A stretch of 64,000 nucleotides of DNA from Aromatoleum anaerobium (GTDB taxonomy: Bacteria; Pseudomonadota; Gammaproteobacteria; Burkholderiales; Rhodocyclaceae), in the NCBI RefSeq assembly GCF_012910705.2, contig NZ_WTVG02000035.1, positions 124,001 to 188,000 on the forward strand, given 5' to 3'. The notes beneath the pieces were generated by a model, which saw nothing but the letters and a program-made list of their open reading frames with translations, was not told where the DNA came from and made no database searches. Shown here piece after piece: positions 1 through 9,154 of this stretch (positions are counted from its first letter, which is position 1; every line of letters starts with the position of its first letter). Position numbers and translations under genes: made by a program.

Positions 1-237
1 TTCGGGTTGCTGCCGCTGGAATTCGATGGCCGCAGCGACTCGATTTATCATCCGTTCGACCGCAGCGGCAATCAGCACATGGAATACGTGCACCAGCGCG
101 GCCACTACGCCGACGTGCCGCTGTCGCTGATCGCCGACGATTTCCGCACGCATTACCCCGTTTGGCTCGAACAGGCCGAGCAGCTGAGGGCGGCGGATTT
201 CCTCGCGGATGTGGAAAGGGAAAACCAGCCCGCGTAG
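1..237 (+). CDS. 3' end of an unrecognised gene (truncated by the window edge)
   Basis: The reading frame is open from base 1 and stops with TAG at 235-237, so only the last 78 codons are visible. The peptide is acidic and soluble, with motifs such as SIYHPFDRSGNQHMEYVHQR and a helical tail rich in Glu and Ala (EQAEQLRAADFLADVEREN). I do not recognise the family. The next gene is convergent and shares no operon with it. The Met at position 7 is probably internal, because the frame continues upstream of it. Confidence 0.55.
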   Translation, partial: FGLLPLEFDGRSDSIYHPFDRSGNQHMEYVHQRGHYADVPLSLIADDFRTHYPVWLEQAEQLRAADFLADVERENQPA

Positions 238-371
238 CGCGGGAAACCGGGGACGCTATTCGCGCTGTCGAGGTAAGAAGCAGGGCAATCACACGAATCC
301 CGCCGTCGCAGACCCGCCGAAATGGTCGTTCACAATCAGGGAGTTGCGAAGGCGCTGTTCACACCGTCTCC

Positions 372-1379
372 CTATCCGTGCGCCCTTGCTCGAGCCACCA
401 TGTTTCGTACGCCTTCGGACATATTGATCGGGGTCATTTCAAGGCTCGGATGCGAGGCCTGAAAGACGCGGAAAATCTCGTCCGCAAAGGCCTGCCCGAT
501 CTCTTCGACACCGGCAAAATCGAGCACAACCGTCTGAAAGCGCTCGAAACGCATCGTCACCCGCTTGGCTTGCGAGCGCGACACGAGCTTCTCGCCCTCG
601 TGCTGCGCAAGCCTCACCGGCACGATCGTCTTCGCAAAGGTATATTCCGCAGGCGCGGCAAATTCATCGAAGACGCCCCTGGTTGTGCGCGCGCTGTCAT
701 TGTCGAGGGTCATCACCACCGTCGTTCCGGTCACCTCTCCTTCCCCGTCGATCAGCCAGTCGTCGCTTGCAGCCTCGTGCGAAAAGTACAGGTCCCGGGA
801 GATGATCGAAAAGCTGTCGAACATCCGTGACGTGAAGAACACCCCTTCGCCGCTGTGCCGCGCAGGGTCTGTCGTCAGTTTGCCCTTGGCAAGCTCAAGG
901 ATCGCTTCGCGCGGGTCGTACAGGCCCATCAGGCGCTGAATGCGGTGGAAGATACCTTCTTCTCCGTCATCGATGACGCGGGCAGTGGTTCGCAGCGCGT
1001 TGCGCTCGATGAAAACGGCTACTCGCTCCCCTTCGGAGTGATCGATCGCGTTATTGACCATCTCGGTGATCCCATAGCGCCAAATGTCGATCACGTTGGG
1101 CTGTAGATCCGAGACAAGCGGCGCGACATCGGCCAGCCACACCCGGTGTTCGTCGAGCCCTGTGATTGCGTAGGCCTTTCGCACCGACAGAAGCGGAAGC
1201 AGCGCGTACCGCCGACCGCGCCCCGCTCCTTCTGCCTTGATGACGTGCTCGCTCGCCATGCGTCTCAGCCGGGCAGCAATGGTTTGCCGAGAGACCCCGA
1301 GCTCCTTTGCTGCCGTGGTGGTCGGGTGCGCTTCACCTCTATCGATAATGCGCAAAATCAGCTTGTCGACGATGTCCAT
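372..1379 (-). CDS. HTH - GHKL ATPase - STAS-like (DUF4325) regulatory protein
   Basis: This is a 335-residue soluble protein with three parts. Residues 1-60 form a winged helix-turn-helix (GVSRQTIAARLRRM). Residues about 95-225 form a GHKL-type ATPase fold with an N-box (EMVNNAIDHS), a G1-like box (DDGEEG) and a G2-like box (HSGEGVFF). Residues about 255-325 look like the STAS-like DUF4325 domain (VVLDFAGVEEIGQAFADEIF). GHKL plus STAS-like pairs resemble anti-sigma switch modules, and the HTH suggests direct DNA binding. No membrane segment or histidine-phosphorylation motif is visible, so a classical sensor kinase is unlikely. The ATG at 1379 is the first start in the frame. The signal it senses and its target are unknown. 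Confidence 0.8.
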   Translation of the reverse strand: MDIVDKLILRIIDRGEAHPTTTAAKELGVSRQTIAARLRRMASEHVIKAEGAGRGRRYALLPLLSVRKAYAITGLDEHRVWLADVAPLVSDLQPNVIDIWRYGITEMVNNAIDHSEGERVAVFIERNALRTTARVIDDGEEGIFHRIQRLMGLYDPREAILELAKGKLTTDPARHSGEGVFFTSRMFDSFSIISRDLYFSHEAASDDWLIDGEGEVTGTTVVMTLDNDSARTTRGVFDEFAAPAEYTFAKTIVPVRLAQHEGEKLVSRSQAKRVTMRFERFQTVVLDFAGVEEIGQAFADEIFRVFQASHPSLEMTPINMSEGVRNMVARARAHG

Positions 1380-1645
1380 GGCGCCCGGATAAGTAAAGTA
1401 TCTACCGGTTCAATGTAAAGTCACGCCAGAGAAATGTAAAGTGCTCGCCCACATACCCTCCGCCACAGTAATTGTTGATCCCGGTCGTGAAGCCGGCCGC
1501 CTCAACGCTGGTCCGCATTGATGCGGCGGAAGGCGCTGCGCTTTTCCGCCCTACGTGCAGGTCGCGCAAATCGTATTCGCAGGCGCTGATGAGCCGGGTA
1601 TCCGCGCCGTCGGCACGAGCTGAGCTTCGTCGCCTGCCAGGGCCG

Positions 1646-4600
1646 CTACCACAGCGGCCGGGCGATGATCATCGCCTCGGCCGCTGCCGCGTCGAGTGGC
1701 CTGGCGAAGTGGTAGCCTTGGCCGTATTCCACCTGCAGCGCCCGCAGCTGCGCCAGCTGCCCGGCATTCTCGACCCCTTCGGCAATGAGGTCCATGTTCA
1801 GGGTGTGAGCCAGGATGACGATGGTCTGGATGATACTGGCATTCTCCCGGTCGACGTCCATGCGGCGCACGAACGAGGCGTCGATCTTCAGCGTATCGAT
1901 CGGGAAACGATGCAGGTAGGACAGCGATGAGTAGCCGGTGCCGAAATCGTCCATCAGCAGCTTGATTCCCAGGGCGCGCAACTTCTCCAGCACCACCGTC
2001 GCCGCCTCGGCGTGCTCCATGATCACCGTCTCGGTCACTTCGAGCTTGAGACTCCCGGTGTCGAGACCGGTCTCCGCCAGCACCGCCTCGATCTGCTGCG
2101 CCAGGGCGGGCTCGGCGAACTGCCGTCCGGCGAGGTTCACGCTCATCTGCATCGGCGGGTGATCCGGGTAGCGCTGTTGCCAGACGCGCATCTGGCGGCA
2201 GGCCTCGGCCAGCACCCAGCGACCGATCGAAACGATCAGGCCGGTCTCCTCGGTGAGCGGAATGAATTCACTCGGCGGCACCACGCTGCCGTCGCGGCGA
2301 CGCATGCGCACGAGGGCTTCGAAACCGGCGAGCCGGCCCGTCTGCAGCGAGACGACGGGCTGGTAATAGACGCAGAACTCCTCGCCCCCCAGCACCGCCT
2401 GGCGCAGTTCGGTTTCCATTTTGAACCGCGCGACGACGCGCTCGCGCATGTCGGCGGCGAATACCTCGTGGCACGCTCCGCCGCGCCGCATCGCGTCGTG
2501 GGCAGCAGTCTCGGCATCGCGCAGCAGGTCGCGGGGGTCGGCGTAGCCGGGGTGGCCGAGGACGATGCCGACGCTGGCGGTGGTGAACAGCTGATGCCCA
2601 TCGACATTGTGCCCGGCCGCCAGCTCGCTCTGCAGCTTGTCGGCGAAACGCGTCGCTTCGCCAACGTCGTTCGCTTCGTCGAGGAGGATCGCGAAGCTCT
2701 CGCTGCCGACGCGGGCGAGCGTGTCGCTGGCGCGCAGGCCGGCGCCGAGGCGTTGCGCGACGGCGATCAGCAGTTGATCGCCGGCGGAAGCGCCGAGGCT
2801 GTCGGTGATCAGTCGGAAGCGGTCGAGGGTGAGGAACAGCAGCGCAAACCCACGCCCGGATTCGAGCCGGCGCCGGTCGAGGGCATCGTCGAGCCGGGAC
2901 AGCAGCAGCGCGCGGTTGGGCAGGGCGGTCAGGCTGTCGCGCAGCAGCTCTTCCTCGACCACCGAGGCGAGCATGACCCGCGCCGAGGCGGCGCCGATGA
3001 CGCCGGCCAGCTGTGCTTCGCAGTAGCGGGCGAGTTCGGCGTCGATCTCCTGCGGCCACTCCTGCCCGCGCTGCCGGGCATACGCGGCAAACGCCTGCTG
3101 GGCATTGTCGGCGCCGAGAAAGCGCGTCATCAGCGCCTGAAGATCCGGCAGCGAGCCGCTCGCCCGCCAGGCATGCCCGGCGCCGCGATCATGCCTGAAG
3201 ACATCGACGAACAGCGTCGCCTGCGTCTGCTCGATGGCGCTCTGCTCGCTGATATTCGACACCGCCAGGTAGGCGCCGACGTTCGCGAGCATGCTCCACA
3301 GCATGGCATGGGTAATCTCGTCCAGCCCCTCCAGGCCGAACAGGGCGAGCGGCCGCAGGAGCGCGACGGCAAACGGCCCTTGCTCGAGGATCGCCATCGG
3401 CAGCCAGCCGGAACGGGCGAAGGCTGGCACCATCAGGGTATAGGCCCAGACCAGGAAACCGGCGCCGAGCCCGGCCAGCGCGCCACTTCGCGTGCCACCC
3501 TTCCAGTAGATGCCGCCGAGCAGCGCCGGCCCGAACTGGGCGACGGCGGCGAAGGAGATGAGGCCGATCGAGACCAGCGCGTAAGCCTCGCCCGCCAGCC
3601 GGTAATAGGCGTAGCCGAGCAGCAGGCCGAGCACGATGGTGATCCGGCGGATCGCCAGCAGCAGGCCGGAAAGGTCGGCGCGCTCGGCCAAGCGCAGCGC
3701 GCCGATGCGCAGCAGCACGGGCATCACCAGGTCGTTGCAGACCATCGTCGACAGCGCGATGGTCTCGACGATGACCATGCCCGTGGCGGCCGAAAAGCCG
3801 CCGAGAAAGACCAGCAGCGCCAGCGCCTCCTGCTGCGCGGACATCGGCAGGGTGAGGACGAAGGTATCGGGATTCACGCCGCCGGCACCAAAATGCAGCA
3901 GGCCGCCGAAGGCGATCGGCAGCACGAACAGGTTGAACAGGAAGAGGTACAGCGGGAACAGCCAGATCGCCTTGTTCAGGTGCGCCTCGTCGACGTTCTC
4001 GACCACCGCCACCTGGAACTGGCGCGGCAGGAACATGATCGCCAGCATGCTGATGAAGGCCAGCGAGAACAGCGAGGCCCAGCTCTGATAAATGTCGGAC
4101 GAGCTGCTACCGCCGATGGTGAATACCTCGGCGATCTGTGGCTGCGCCGCGGCCCGCGCGAAGATATCGGTGATGCCGTCGTACATGCCCCAGGTGACGA
4201 AGGCGCCGACGGCGAGAAAAGCGAGCAGCTTGACCAGCGATTCGAACGCGATCGCCGCGACCATGCCCTCGTGACGTTCGGCCGTGTCGAGCTTGCGGGT
4301 GCCGAATGCGACGGTGAACGCCGCCAGCGCCAGCGCGACGTAAAACGCCGTGTCGTGCCAGACACTTTCCGGCTCCGGCGCGACCGGCAGGATCTCGGGG
4401 TAGCCGCGCAGGACCGTGAAGCTGGTGGAGATCGCCTTCAGCTGCAGGGAGATGTAGGGCGTGACGCCGACCACCGCGATCACCGTCACCAGCCCGGCCA
4501 GCGCCGCGCTCTTGCCGTAGCGCGAGGAAATGAAATCGGCCAGCGAGGTGATGCGATTGTCCTTGGCGATGCGGATGATCTTGCGCAGCACCACCCACCA

Positions 4601-4843
4601 CAGCGCGATCATCACCGTCGGCCCGAGATAGATGGGCAGGAAGCCGATCCCGCTGGCGGCGGCACGCCCGACACTGCCGTAGAAAGTCCACGCGGTCGCA
4701 TAGACGCCGAGCGACAGGGCATAGACGTAGGGGTTGGCGATCAGGCTGCGCCCGGCATCGGCCGCCTTGTCGCCGCGGTAGGCGATGACGAAAAGCAGCC
4801 CCAGGTAGGCCGCGGCAGCGAGCGCGATGATCCAGGCCGGCAA
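1646..4843 (-). CDS. Sodium/solute symporter-like membrane domain fused to degenerate GGDEF and intact EAL domains
   Basis: This is a 1,065-residue membrane protein that probably senses a solute and degrades c-di-GMP. Residues 1 to about 490 carry many hydrophobic segments of the SSS symporter type found at the N-terminus of CbrA-like kinases (YATAWTFYGSVGRAAASGIG, SLADFISSRYGKS). A linker leads to a GGDEF domain (about 640-790) whose active-site motif reads GSESF, so cyclase activity is probably lost. The EAL domain (about 800-1060) keeps FEALVRM, KLEVTET, DDFGTGYSSL and AEGVEN and should be an active phosphodiesterase. The TTG start at 4843 is two codons after an in-frame stop and has GAGGA eight bases upstream. 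The small membrane gene at 4897-5091 lies just upstream on the same strand. Confidence 0.88.
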   Translation of the reverse strand: MPAWIIALAAAAYLGLLFVIAYRGDKAADAGRSLIANPYVYALSLGVYATAWTFYGSVGRAAASGIGFLPIYLGPTVMIALWWVVLRKIIRIAKDNRITSLADFISSRYGKSAALAGLVTVIAVVGVTPYISLQLKAISTSFTVLRGYPEILPVAPEPESVWHDTAFYVALALAAFTVAFGTRKLDTAERHEGMVAAIAFESLVKLLAFLAVGAFVTWGMYDGITDIFARAAAQPQIAEVFTIGGSSSSDIYQSWASLFSLAFISMLAIMFLPRQFQVAVVENVDEAHLNKAIWLFPLYLFLFNLFVLPIAFGGLLHFGAGGVNPDTFVLTLPMSAQQEALALLVFLGGFSAATGMVIVETIALSTMVCNDLVMPVLLRIGALRLAERADLSGLLLAIRRITIVLGLLLGYAYYRLAGEAYALVSIGLISFAAVAQFGPALLGGIYWKGGTRSGALAGLGAGFLVWAYTLMVPAFARSGWLPMAILEQGPFAVALLRPLALFGLEGLDEITHAMLWSMLANVGAYLAVSNISEQSAIEQTQATLFVDVFRHDRGAGHAWRASGSLPDLQALMTRFLGADNAQQAFAAYARQRGQEWPQEIDAELARYCEAQLAGVIGAASARVMLASVVEEELLRDSLTALPNRALLLSRLDDALDRRRLESGRGFALLFLTLDRFRLITDSLGASAGDQLLIAVAQRLGAGLRASDTLARVGSESFAILLDEANDVGEATRFADKLQSELAAGHNVDGHQLFTTASVGIVLGHPGYADPRDLLRDAETAAHDAMRRGGACHEVFAADMRERVVARFKMETELRQAVLGGEEFCVYYQPVVSLQTGRLAGFEALVRMRRRDGSVVPPSEFIPLTEETGLIVSIGRWVLAEACRQMRVWQQRYPDHPPMQMSVNLAGRQFAEPALAQQIEAVLAETGLDTGSLKLEVTETVIMEHAEAATVVLEKLRALGIKLLMDDFGTGYSSLSYLHRFPIDTLKIDASFVRRMDVDRENASIIQTIVILAHTLNMDLIAEGVENAGQLAQLRALQVEYGQGYHFARPLDAAAAEAMIIARPLW

Positions 4844-4896
4844 GATTCAGTCCTCGGGCCAGATCGGGTGGGACGAGCGCTCGGGCCGCATGGCCG

Positions 4897-5091
4897 CTAC
4901 TTCCGCTCGATAACCAGCGCCAGCAGCCCGATCAGCAGTGCCCAGGCGGCGTACACATAGACGTACAGCAAAGGAACGCCCGCGACCATTCCGGTGCGGT
5001 TGAACAGGGCCAGCAGCGGGTAGTTGAACAGCAGGCCACCCAGCACAAACAATGCCGCGAGGCGCTGCGCCTTGATATTGGGCTTGTTCAT
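4897..5091 (-). CDS. Small two-helix membrane protein upstream of the symporter-EAL gene
   Basis: The 64-residue product has a basic N-terminus (MNKPNIKAQRLA) and two hydrophobic helices (about residues 13-31 and 38-60), and ends in a charged tail (VIERK). It ends about 50 bases before the symporter-GGDEF-EAL start, on the same strand. Small membrane proteins often precede SSS-type sensor genes, for example the short gene upstream of cbrA. A role as accessory subunit is therefore a reasonable inference but is not shown. I recognise no catalytic motif. Confidence 0.65.
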   Translation of the reverse strand: MNKPNIKAQRLAALFVLGGLLFNYPLLALFNRTGMVAGVPLLYVYVYAAWALLIGLLALVIERK

Positions 5092-5362
5092 GGCTCCCTC
5101 GCCGCGAAAGACTGCAAGGAGTTCCCTTGTCTTTATTCAACGTAGACAGCTTGCCTCTGCGCCGCAACACCGGCCAGGGCAGGCGGCGATCGATCCCGCC
5201 GCCCGGAATCGGTGCCACCCTCCCGCTTACCCGGCCGAGGCGCTGGCCGGATCTCGATCGGGCGTCGCGAATTTCGCAGCATCACCCCTTCCCGGATTGT
5301 TCGTTAGGGTCGCCGTGTCGGCGAGGCCGCCGGGCGCGGCTCGACGATTTCCTCACAACCGC

Positions 5363-7294
5363 TCAATCGGCCTGCAGCGCTTCGAGCTGCTCGGAGATTT
5401 CGAGCCAGCGCAGTTCGGCGTCGTCGACCCAGCCGGCGAGTTCCGCCTGGCGCTTCAGCAGTGTCTGCAGCTGGCCGGCTTCGGCGCCGGTGTAGAGCGC
5501 CGGGTCGGCGAGGCGCGCGTCGAGGAGTTTCTTCTCGCCGTGCCAGCCGGCGAGCTTCTTTTCGAGCTGCTCCAGTTCCTTGACCAGCGGACGGCGCGCG
5601 GCGAGGCGCGCCTGGCGCTCGGCGGCGGACTGTTCCCGGTCGGCCTTGCGCGCCGCCTTGTCAGCGCTGCGGTCGGGGCATTTCGCCGCCTCGCTCGCCT
5701 GTGCGCGACGCTCGGCGAGCCAGTCGCGGTAGTCGTCGAGGTCGCCGTCGAACGGCTGGATGCGGCCGGCGTCGACGAGCAGGAAGCGGTCGCAGGTCGC
5801 ACGCAAGAGCGCCCGGTCGTGCGACACCAGCACCATCCCGCCGTCGTAGTCCTGCAGCGCGAGCGTCAGCGCGTGGCGCATCTCGAGGTCGAGGTGGTTC
5901 GTCGGCTCGTCGAGCAGCATCAGGTTCGGCCGCTGCCAGATCATCAGCGCCAGCGCGAGGCGCGACTTCTCGCCGCCCGAGAAGCTGCCGCACGGCGTCG
6001 TCGCCGGCGTCGAAGTGCCACCGACGCCGTCACCGCGGAAGTCGAAGCCGCCGAGGTAGTCGCGCAGTTCCTGTTCGCGGGCACGCGGGTCGAGGCGCGT
6101 CAGATGTTGCAGCGGCGACTCGTCCGGGCGCAGCGTTTCGAGCTGGTGCTGCGCGAAATAGCCGATCGCGAGGCCTTTGCCTTCGCTGCGGCTGCCGGCG
6201 GCGAGCGGCAGCTGGCCGGCGAGCAGCTTGATCAGCGTCGACTTGCCGGCGCCGTTACGCCCCAGCAGGCCGATGCGCTCGCCCGGGCGCAGCGTCAGGC
6301 GGATGCCGCCGAGCACGGTGCGCTCGGCGTAGCGCACGACGCCATCCTCGACCTGGAGTAGCGGATCGGGCGCCGGCGGGCCGTCGCGGAAACTGAAACT
6401 GAACGGCGTGTCGATATGCGCCGCGGCGATGCGCTCCATGCGTTCGAGCGCCTTGATGCGGCTCTGCGCCTGGCGCGCCTTCGTCGCTTTCGCGCGGAAG
6501 CGACGGATGTAGTCCTCGATGTGCGCGATCTCGCGCTGCTGCTTGTCGAACAGCGACTGCTGCTGCGACAGGCGCTCGGCGCGCTGGCGCTCGAAGTCGG
6601 AGTAGCCGCCGGAATACAGCGTCAGGCGCTGCGACTCAATGTGCGCGATGTGCGTGACGCAGGCGTCGAGGAACTCGCGGTCGTGCGAGATCAGCACCAG
6701 CGTGCCGCGGTAGTCGCGCAGCCACTGTTCGAGCCACAGCACCGCGTCGAGGTCGAGGTGGTTCGTCGGCTCGTCGAGCAGCAACAGGTCGGAGCGGCAC
6801 ATCAGCGCCTGCGCGAGGTTCAGCCGCATGCGCCAGCCGCCGGAGAAATCCGACACCGGACGCTCGGCCTCGCCCGGCAGGAAGCCGAGGCCGTCGAGCA
6901 ACGCCGCGGCGCGGGCGCGCGCCGCGTAGCCGCCGATCTCGTGCAGGCGCGCATGCAGCTCACCGATATGCGCGCCGTCGTGCGCGGCTTCTGCCGCCGC
7001 GAGCTGCGCCTCGATGGTGCGCAGCTCGACGTCGCCGTCGAGCACGTACTCGATCGCGGCTTTCGCCAGCGCCGGGGTTTCCTGCGCGACGTGCGCGATC
7101 TGCCAGCCGATGGGGATGTCGAGATCCCCCTGGTCCTGGTGCAGTTCGCCGCGCAACAGCGCGAACAGGCTCGATTTGCCGGTGCCGTTGGCCCCGGTCA
7201 GACCGACCCGCCAACCGGGGTGGATCTGCAGGGAGGCGGCATCGACGAGGATTTTGGCGCCTCGGGCGAGGCGGAGGTTGCGGAACTGGATCAC
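5363..7294 (-). CDS. yheS: ABC-F ATPase, YheS type
   Basis: This is a 643-residue soluble ATPase with two ABC domains and no membrane segments, the ABC-F layout of ribosome-associated translation factors. Domain 1 has Walker A GANGTGKSS, signature SDFSGGWRMRLNLAQAL and Walker B LLLLDEPTNHLD. Domain 2 has GRNGAGKST, SFSGGEKSRLALAL and LMLLDEPTNHLD. The linker (about residues 240-290) contains the arm-rich segment RFRAKATKARQAQSRIKALE typical of this family. The C-terminal 90 residues form a charged coiled coil. Length and sequence closely follow E. coli YheS (637 aa). The gene is divergent from the periplasmic protein gene that starts at 7355. Confidence 0.93.
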   Translation of the reverse strand: MIQFRNLRLARGAKILVDAASLQIHPGWRVGLTGANGTGKSSLFALLRGELHQDQGDLDIPIGWQIAHVAQETPALAKAAIEYVLDGDVELRTIEAQLAAAEAAHDGAHIGELHARLHEIGGYAARARAAALLDGLGFLPGEAERPVSDFSGGWRMRLNLAQALMCRSDLLLLDEPTNHLDLDAVLWLEQWLRDYRGTLVLISHDREFLDACVTHIAHIESQRLTLYSGGYSDFERQRAERLSQQQSLFDKQQREIAHIEDYIRRFRAKATKARQAQSRIKALERMERIAAAHIDTPFSFSFRDGPPAPDPLLQVEDGVVRYAERTVLGGIRLTLRPGERIGLLGRNGAGKSTLIKLLAGQLPLAAGSRSEGKGLAIGYFAQHQLETLRPDESPLQHLTRLDPRAREQELRDYLGGFDFRGDGVGGTSTPATTPCGSFSGGEKSRLALALMIWQRPNLMLLDEPTNHLDLEMRHALTLALQDYDGGMVLVSHDRALLRATCDRFLLVDAGRIQPFDGDLDDYRDWLAERRAQASEAAKCPDRSADKAARKADREQSAAERQARLAARRPLVKELEQLEKKLAGWHGEKKLLDARLADPALYTGAEAGQLQTLLKRQAELAGWVDDAELRWLEISEQLEALQAD

Positions 7295-7354
7295 GTCAGC
7301 GCATCTTCGGGCAAAGGCGTTATTCTACGCATCCCCCCAATCGACCGCTGCCGA

Positions 7355-7975
7355 ATGCCGATGATCCCTCGCCTGCTGCCGCTGCTGTTCGCCTTCGCCG
7401 CCGCGACCGCCGGCGCCGCCGAAGCCGATCTCGCGCACGCCGAGCGCCTGCGCGACGAAGCCCGAGCGCTGCGCGCAGCGGCCGACGACGCGCTGCGTCG
7501 CGCCGAACCGGCGTGTTATGAGCGTTTCCTCGTCAATCGCTGCATCGCGCAGGCGAAGGAAGCGCGCCTCGACAGGATCCGCAAGGCGCGCGCGATCGAA
7601 GCCGAGGCGAGCCGCCTCGAACTCGCCGAAAAACAGCGCCAGGCCGCGCTGCGCGGCACCATGCCGCCCGCGCCGCCGCCGGGAGCACCGGCTCCGCTGC
7701 CGGTCGCGCCGCCCCCTGCCGCACCATCCGCCGACACGCAGATCGCGCCCGATCCTGCCGCCGAGGCCACGCGCCGGGAACGCGACGCGCAGGCTGCCCG
7801 CGATGCCGCCTCCTCCCGTGACCGGCAGCGCGAGCAGGACGCGGAAAAAGCGCGCGAACGTTCGAGAGCCGAAGCCGACGCTGCGAAACGGGCCGAAGAC
7901 GCCGCGCGCGACCGCGCGCGCTACGACGAACGGATCCGCAAGCGCGAGCAGGAAAAGGCCCGCGGCGGCAACTGA
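7355..7975 (+). CDS. Secreted, Pro- and Arg/Glu-rich coiled-coil protein
   Basis: The product is about 206 residues and starts with a signal peptide (MPMIPRLLPLLFAFAAATAGAAEA). The mature part is two charged helical stretches separated by a proline-rich linker (PPAPPPGAPAPLPVAPPPA, about residues 105-125). Two cysteines sit in CYERFLVNRCIAQAKEARLDRIRKARAIE, an arrangement seen in many small betaproteobacterial periplasmic proteins of unknown function. The frame stays open far upstream, but there it is only the shadow of the ABC-F gene. The ATG at 7355 (or 7361) directly precedes the signal peptide. The function is unknown; a periplasmic or envelope-bound location is likely. Confidence 0.7.
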   Translation: MPMIPRLLPLLFAFAAATAGAAEADLAHAERLRDEARALRAAADDALRRAEPACYERFLVNRCIAQAKEARLDRIRKARAIEAEASRLELAEKQRQAALRGTMPPAPPPGAPAPLPVAPPPAAPSADTQIAPDPAAEATRRERDAQAARDAASSRDRQREQDAEKARERSRAEADAAKRAEDAARDRARYDERIRKREQEKARGGN

Positions 7976-7991
7976 ACCGTCGCGCGCGACC

Positions 7992-8595
7992 TCAGGCGGT
8001 CGTGCGCTGCGCCCACGCGAGCGCGTCCTCCAGGCGGTCGTTGCCCCAGAACATCTCATCGCCGATACGAAAGCTGGGCGCGCCGAACAGCCCCAGTTCG
8101 GCCGCGCGCTCGGTCTGGCGGCGCAGCGCAAGCTTGTTGTCGTCCGCCACCGCGGCGGCGAGCAGCTCCCGCGCCGGCAGACCGAGATCGGAGAGAATCC
8201 CGCTGATCACCTCCGCCTCGCCGATCTCGCGGTCCTCGGCAAAATTCGCGAGCATCACCTTGCGCGAAAACGGGGCCACCACCCGGCCCCGACCCCAGCA
8301 GCGCGACGCGCGCGGCGAGCACGCCGCTGCGCGGGAAACGGGTGGGCAGGCGGAAGGGCAGGTCGTACTTGTCCGCCAGCCGTGCCAGATCGCGCCACAT
8401 GTAGCGTCCCTTGGGGGGATAGATGTTGAACGGCGAATCGTTCCAGCCCATCGCGAGGAACACCGGCCCGAGCAGGAAGGGCCGCCACTGCACGTCGACG
8501 CCGGCATCGGTCGCGAGCCCCTCGATGCGCATCACCGACAGGTAGGAATACGAGCTGGCGAACTCGTACCAGAACTCCATCTTCGGACTCGACAT
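7992..8595 (-). pseudogene. 2-hydroxychromene-2-carboxylate isomerase/DsbA-like protein, frameshifted
   Basis: Two overlapping minus-strand frames each hold half of one thioredoxin-fold (GST kappa/HCCA isomerase) protein. The N-terminal half starts at 8595 (MSSPKMEFWYEFASSYSYLS, with the family Ser after EFAS) and is good as far as ARVALLG, near 8290. The C-terminal half continues in another frame with FSRKVMLANFAEDREI and FGAPSFRIGDEMFWGNDRLE, and stops at 7992. Joining them requires skipping one base in the G/C-rich runs at about 8270-8300. This is either a real inactivating indel or a homopolymer sequencing error. If repaired, the protein would be about 200 residues, the normal family length. 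The likely role is a glutathione-dependent isomerase or oxidoreductase in aromatic metabolism. Confidence 0.82.
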
Positions 8596-8668
8596 GGGGG
8601 TCGCACTCCAGTTCGTTGAACGGTTGATAAGTCAATGTAGCCGATCCGGAGCGCGGATGTCCCGGATC

Positions 8669-9026
8669 AGGCCACGCGGTGCATGCGGACGCGCCCCTCG
8701 AGCGCGGCGCACACGCGGCTGCCCGCGCGCGGATCGAGCCAGCCCGCGAGCCGCCGCAGCCAGCCCGCTCGCGCTGCTGCCGCGCTCCCCGGCTGCGCCG
8801 CGCGCAGGATCAGTTCCGCACCGCGCGACGTCGTCATGACGACGCCCGCGGCGCTTTCCAGCGTGAAGGACTGGCCCTGCTCGAGCACGATGTCGCGGCT
8901 GTCGCCATGCTGGGTCAGCCATACGCAGCCCTGGCGCGCGATCACTTCCACGCCCTGCGCGTGGTCGAGAACCATCGTTTCGCGCGGCCCGAGGGCCAGC
9001 CTGGTGATTTGCGTAGGCCTGCTCAT
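8669..9026 (-). CDS. DUF2917 family protein
   Basis: This small protein of about 118 residues has a conserved beta-rich core (LDHAQGVEVIARQGCVWLTQHGDSRDIVLEQGQSF), typical of the DUF2917 family. The function of the family is not established. I chose the ATG at 9026 because AGGAG lies just upstream of it; the frame is open further upstream. It is divergent from a LysR-type regulator starting at 9155, an arrangement that suggests the regulator controls it. The C-terminal third is Arg/Ala-rich and less conserved. The stop is at the end of the TGA-bounded frame near 8669. Confidence 0.72.
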
Positions 9027-9154
9027 GAGGAACTCCTGTGACGGCGATTTCGGATGCACGTCGTGCATCTATCCGTAACGCCGTGACTGCAGTATCGTCA
9101 GCACATCATGGCCCTGCAAACGGAAAAGGCGCATCGCTCGGATGCGCAAAACTC

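Noticed and set aside
2012-4960. A 982-codon plus-strand frame opposite the symporter-EAL gene
   Set aside because: It is an antisense shadow of high-GC coding DNA, rich in Gln, Arg and His and without family motifs.
4847-5218. A 123-codon minus-strand frame overlapping the small membrane protein
   Set aside because: It is basic and low in hydrophobic content, and lies in another frame of the 64-aa membrane gene, which is the more protein-like.
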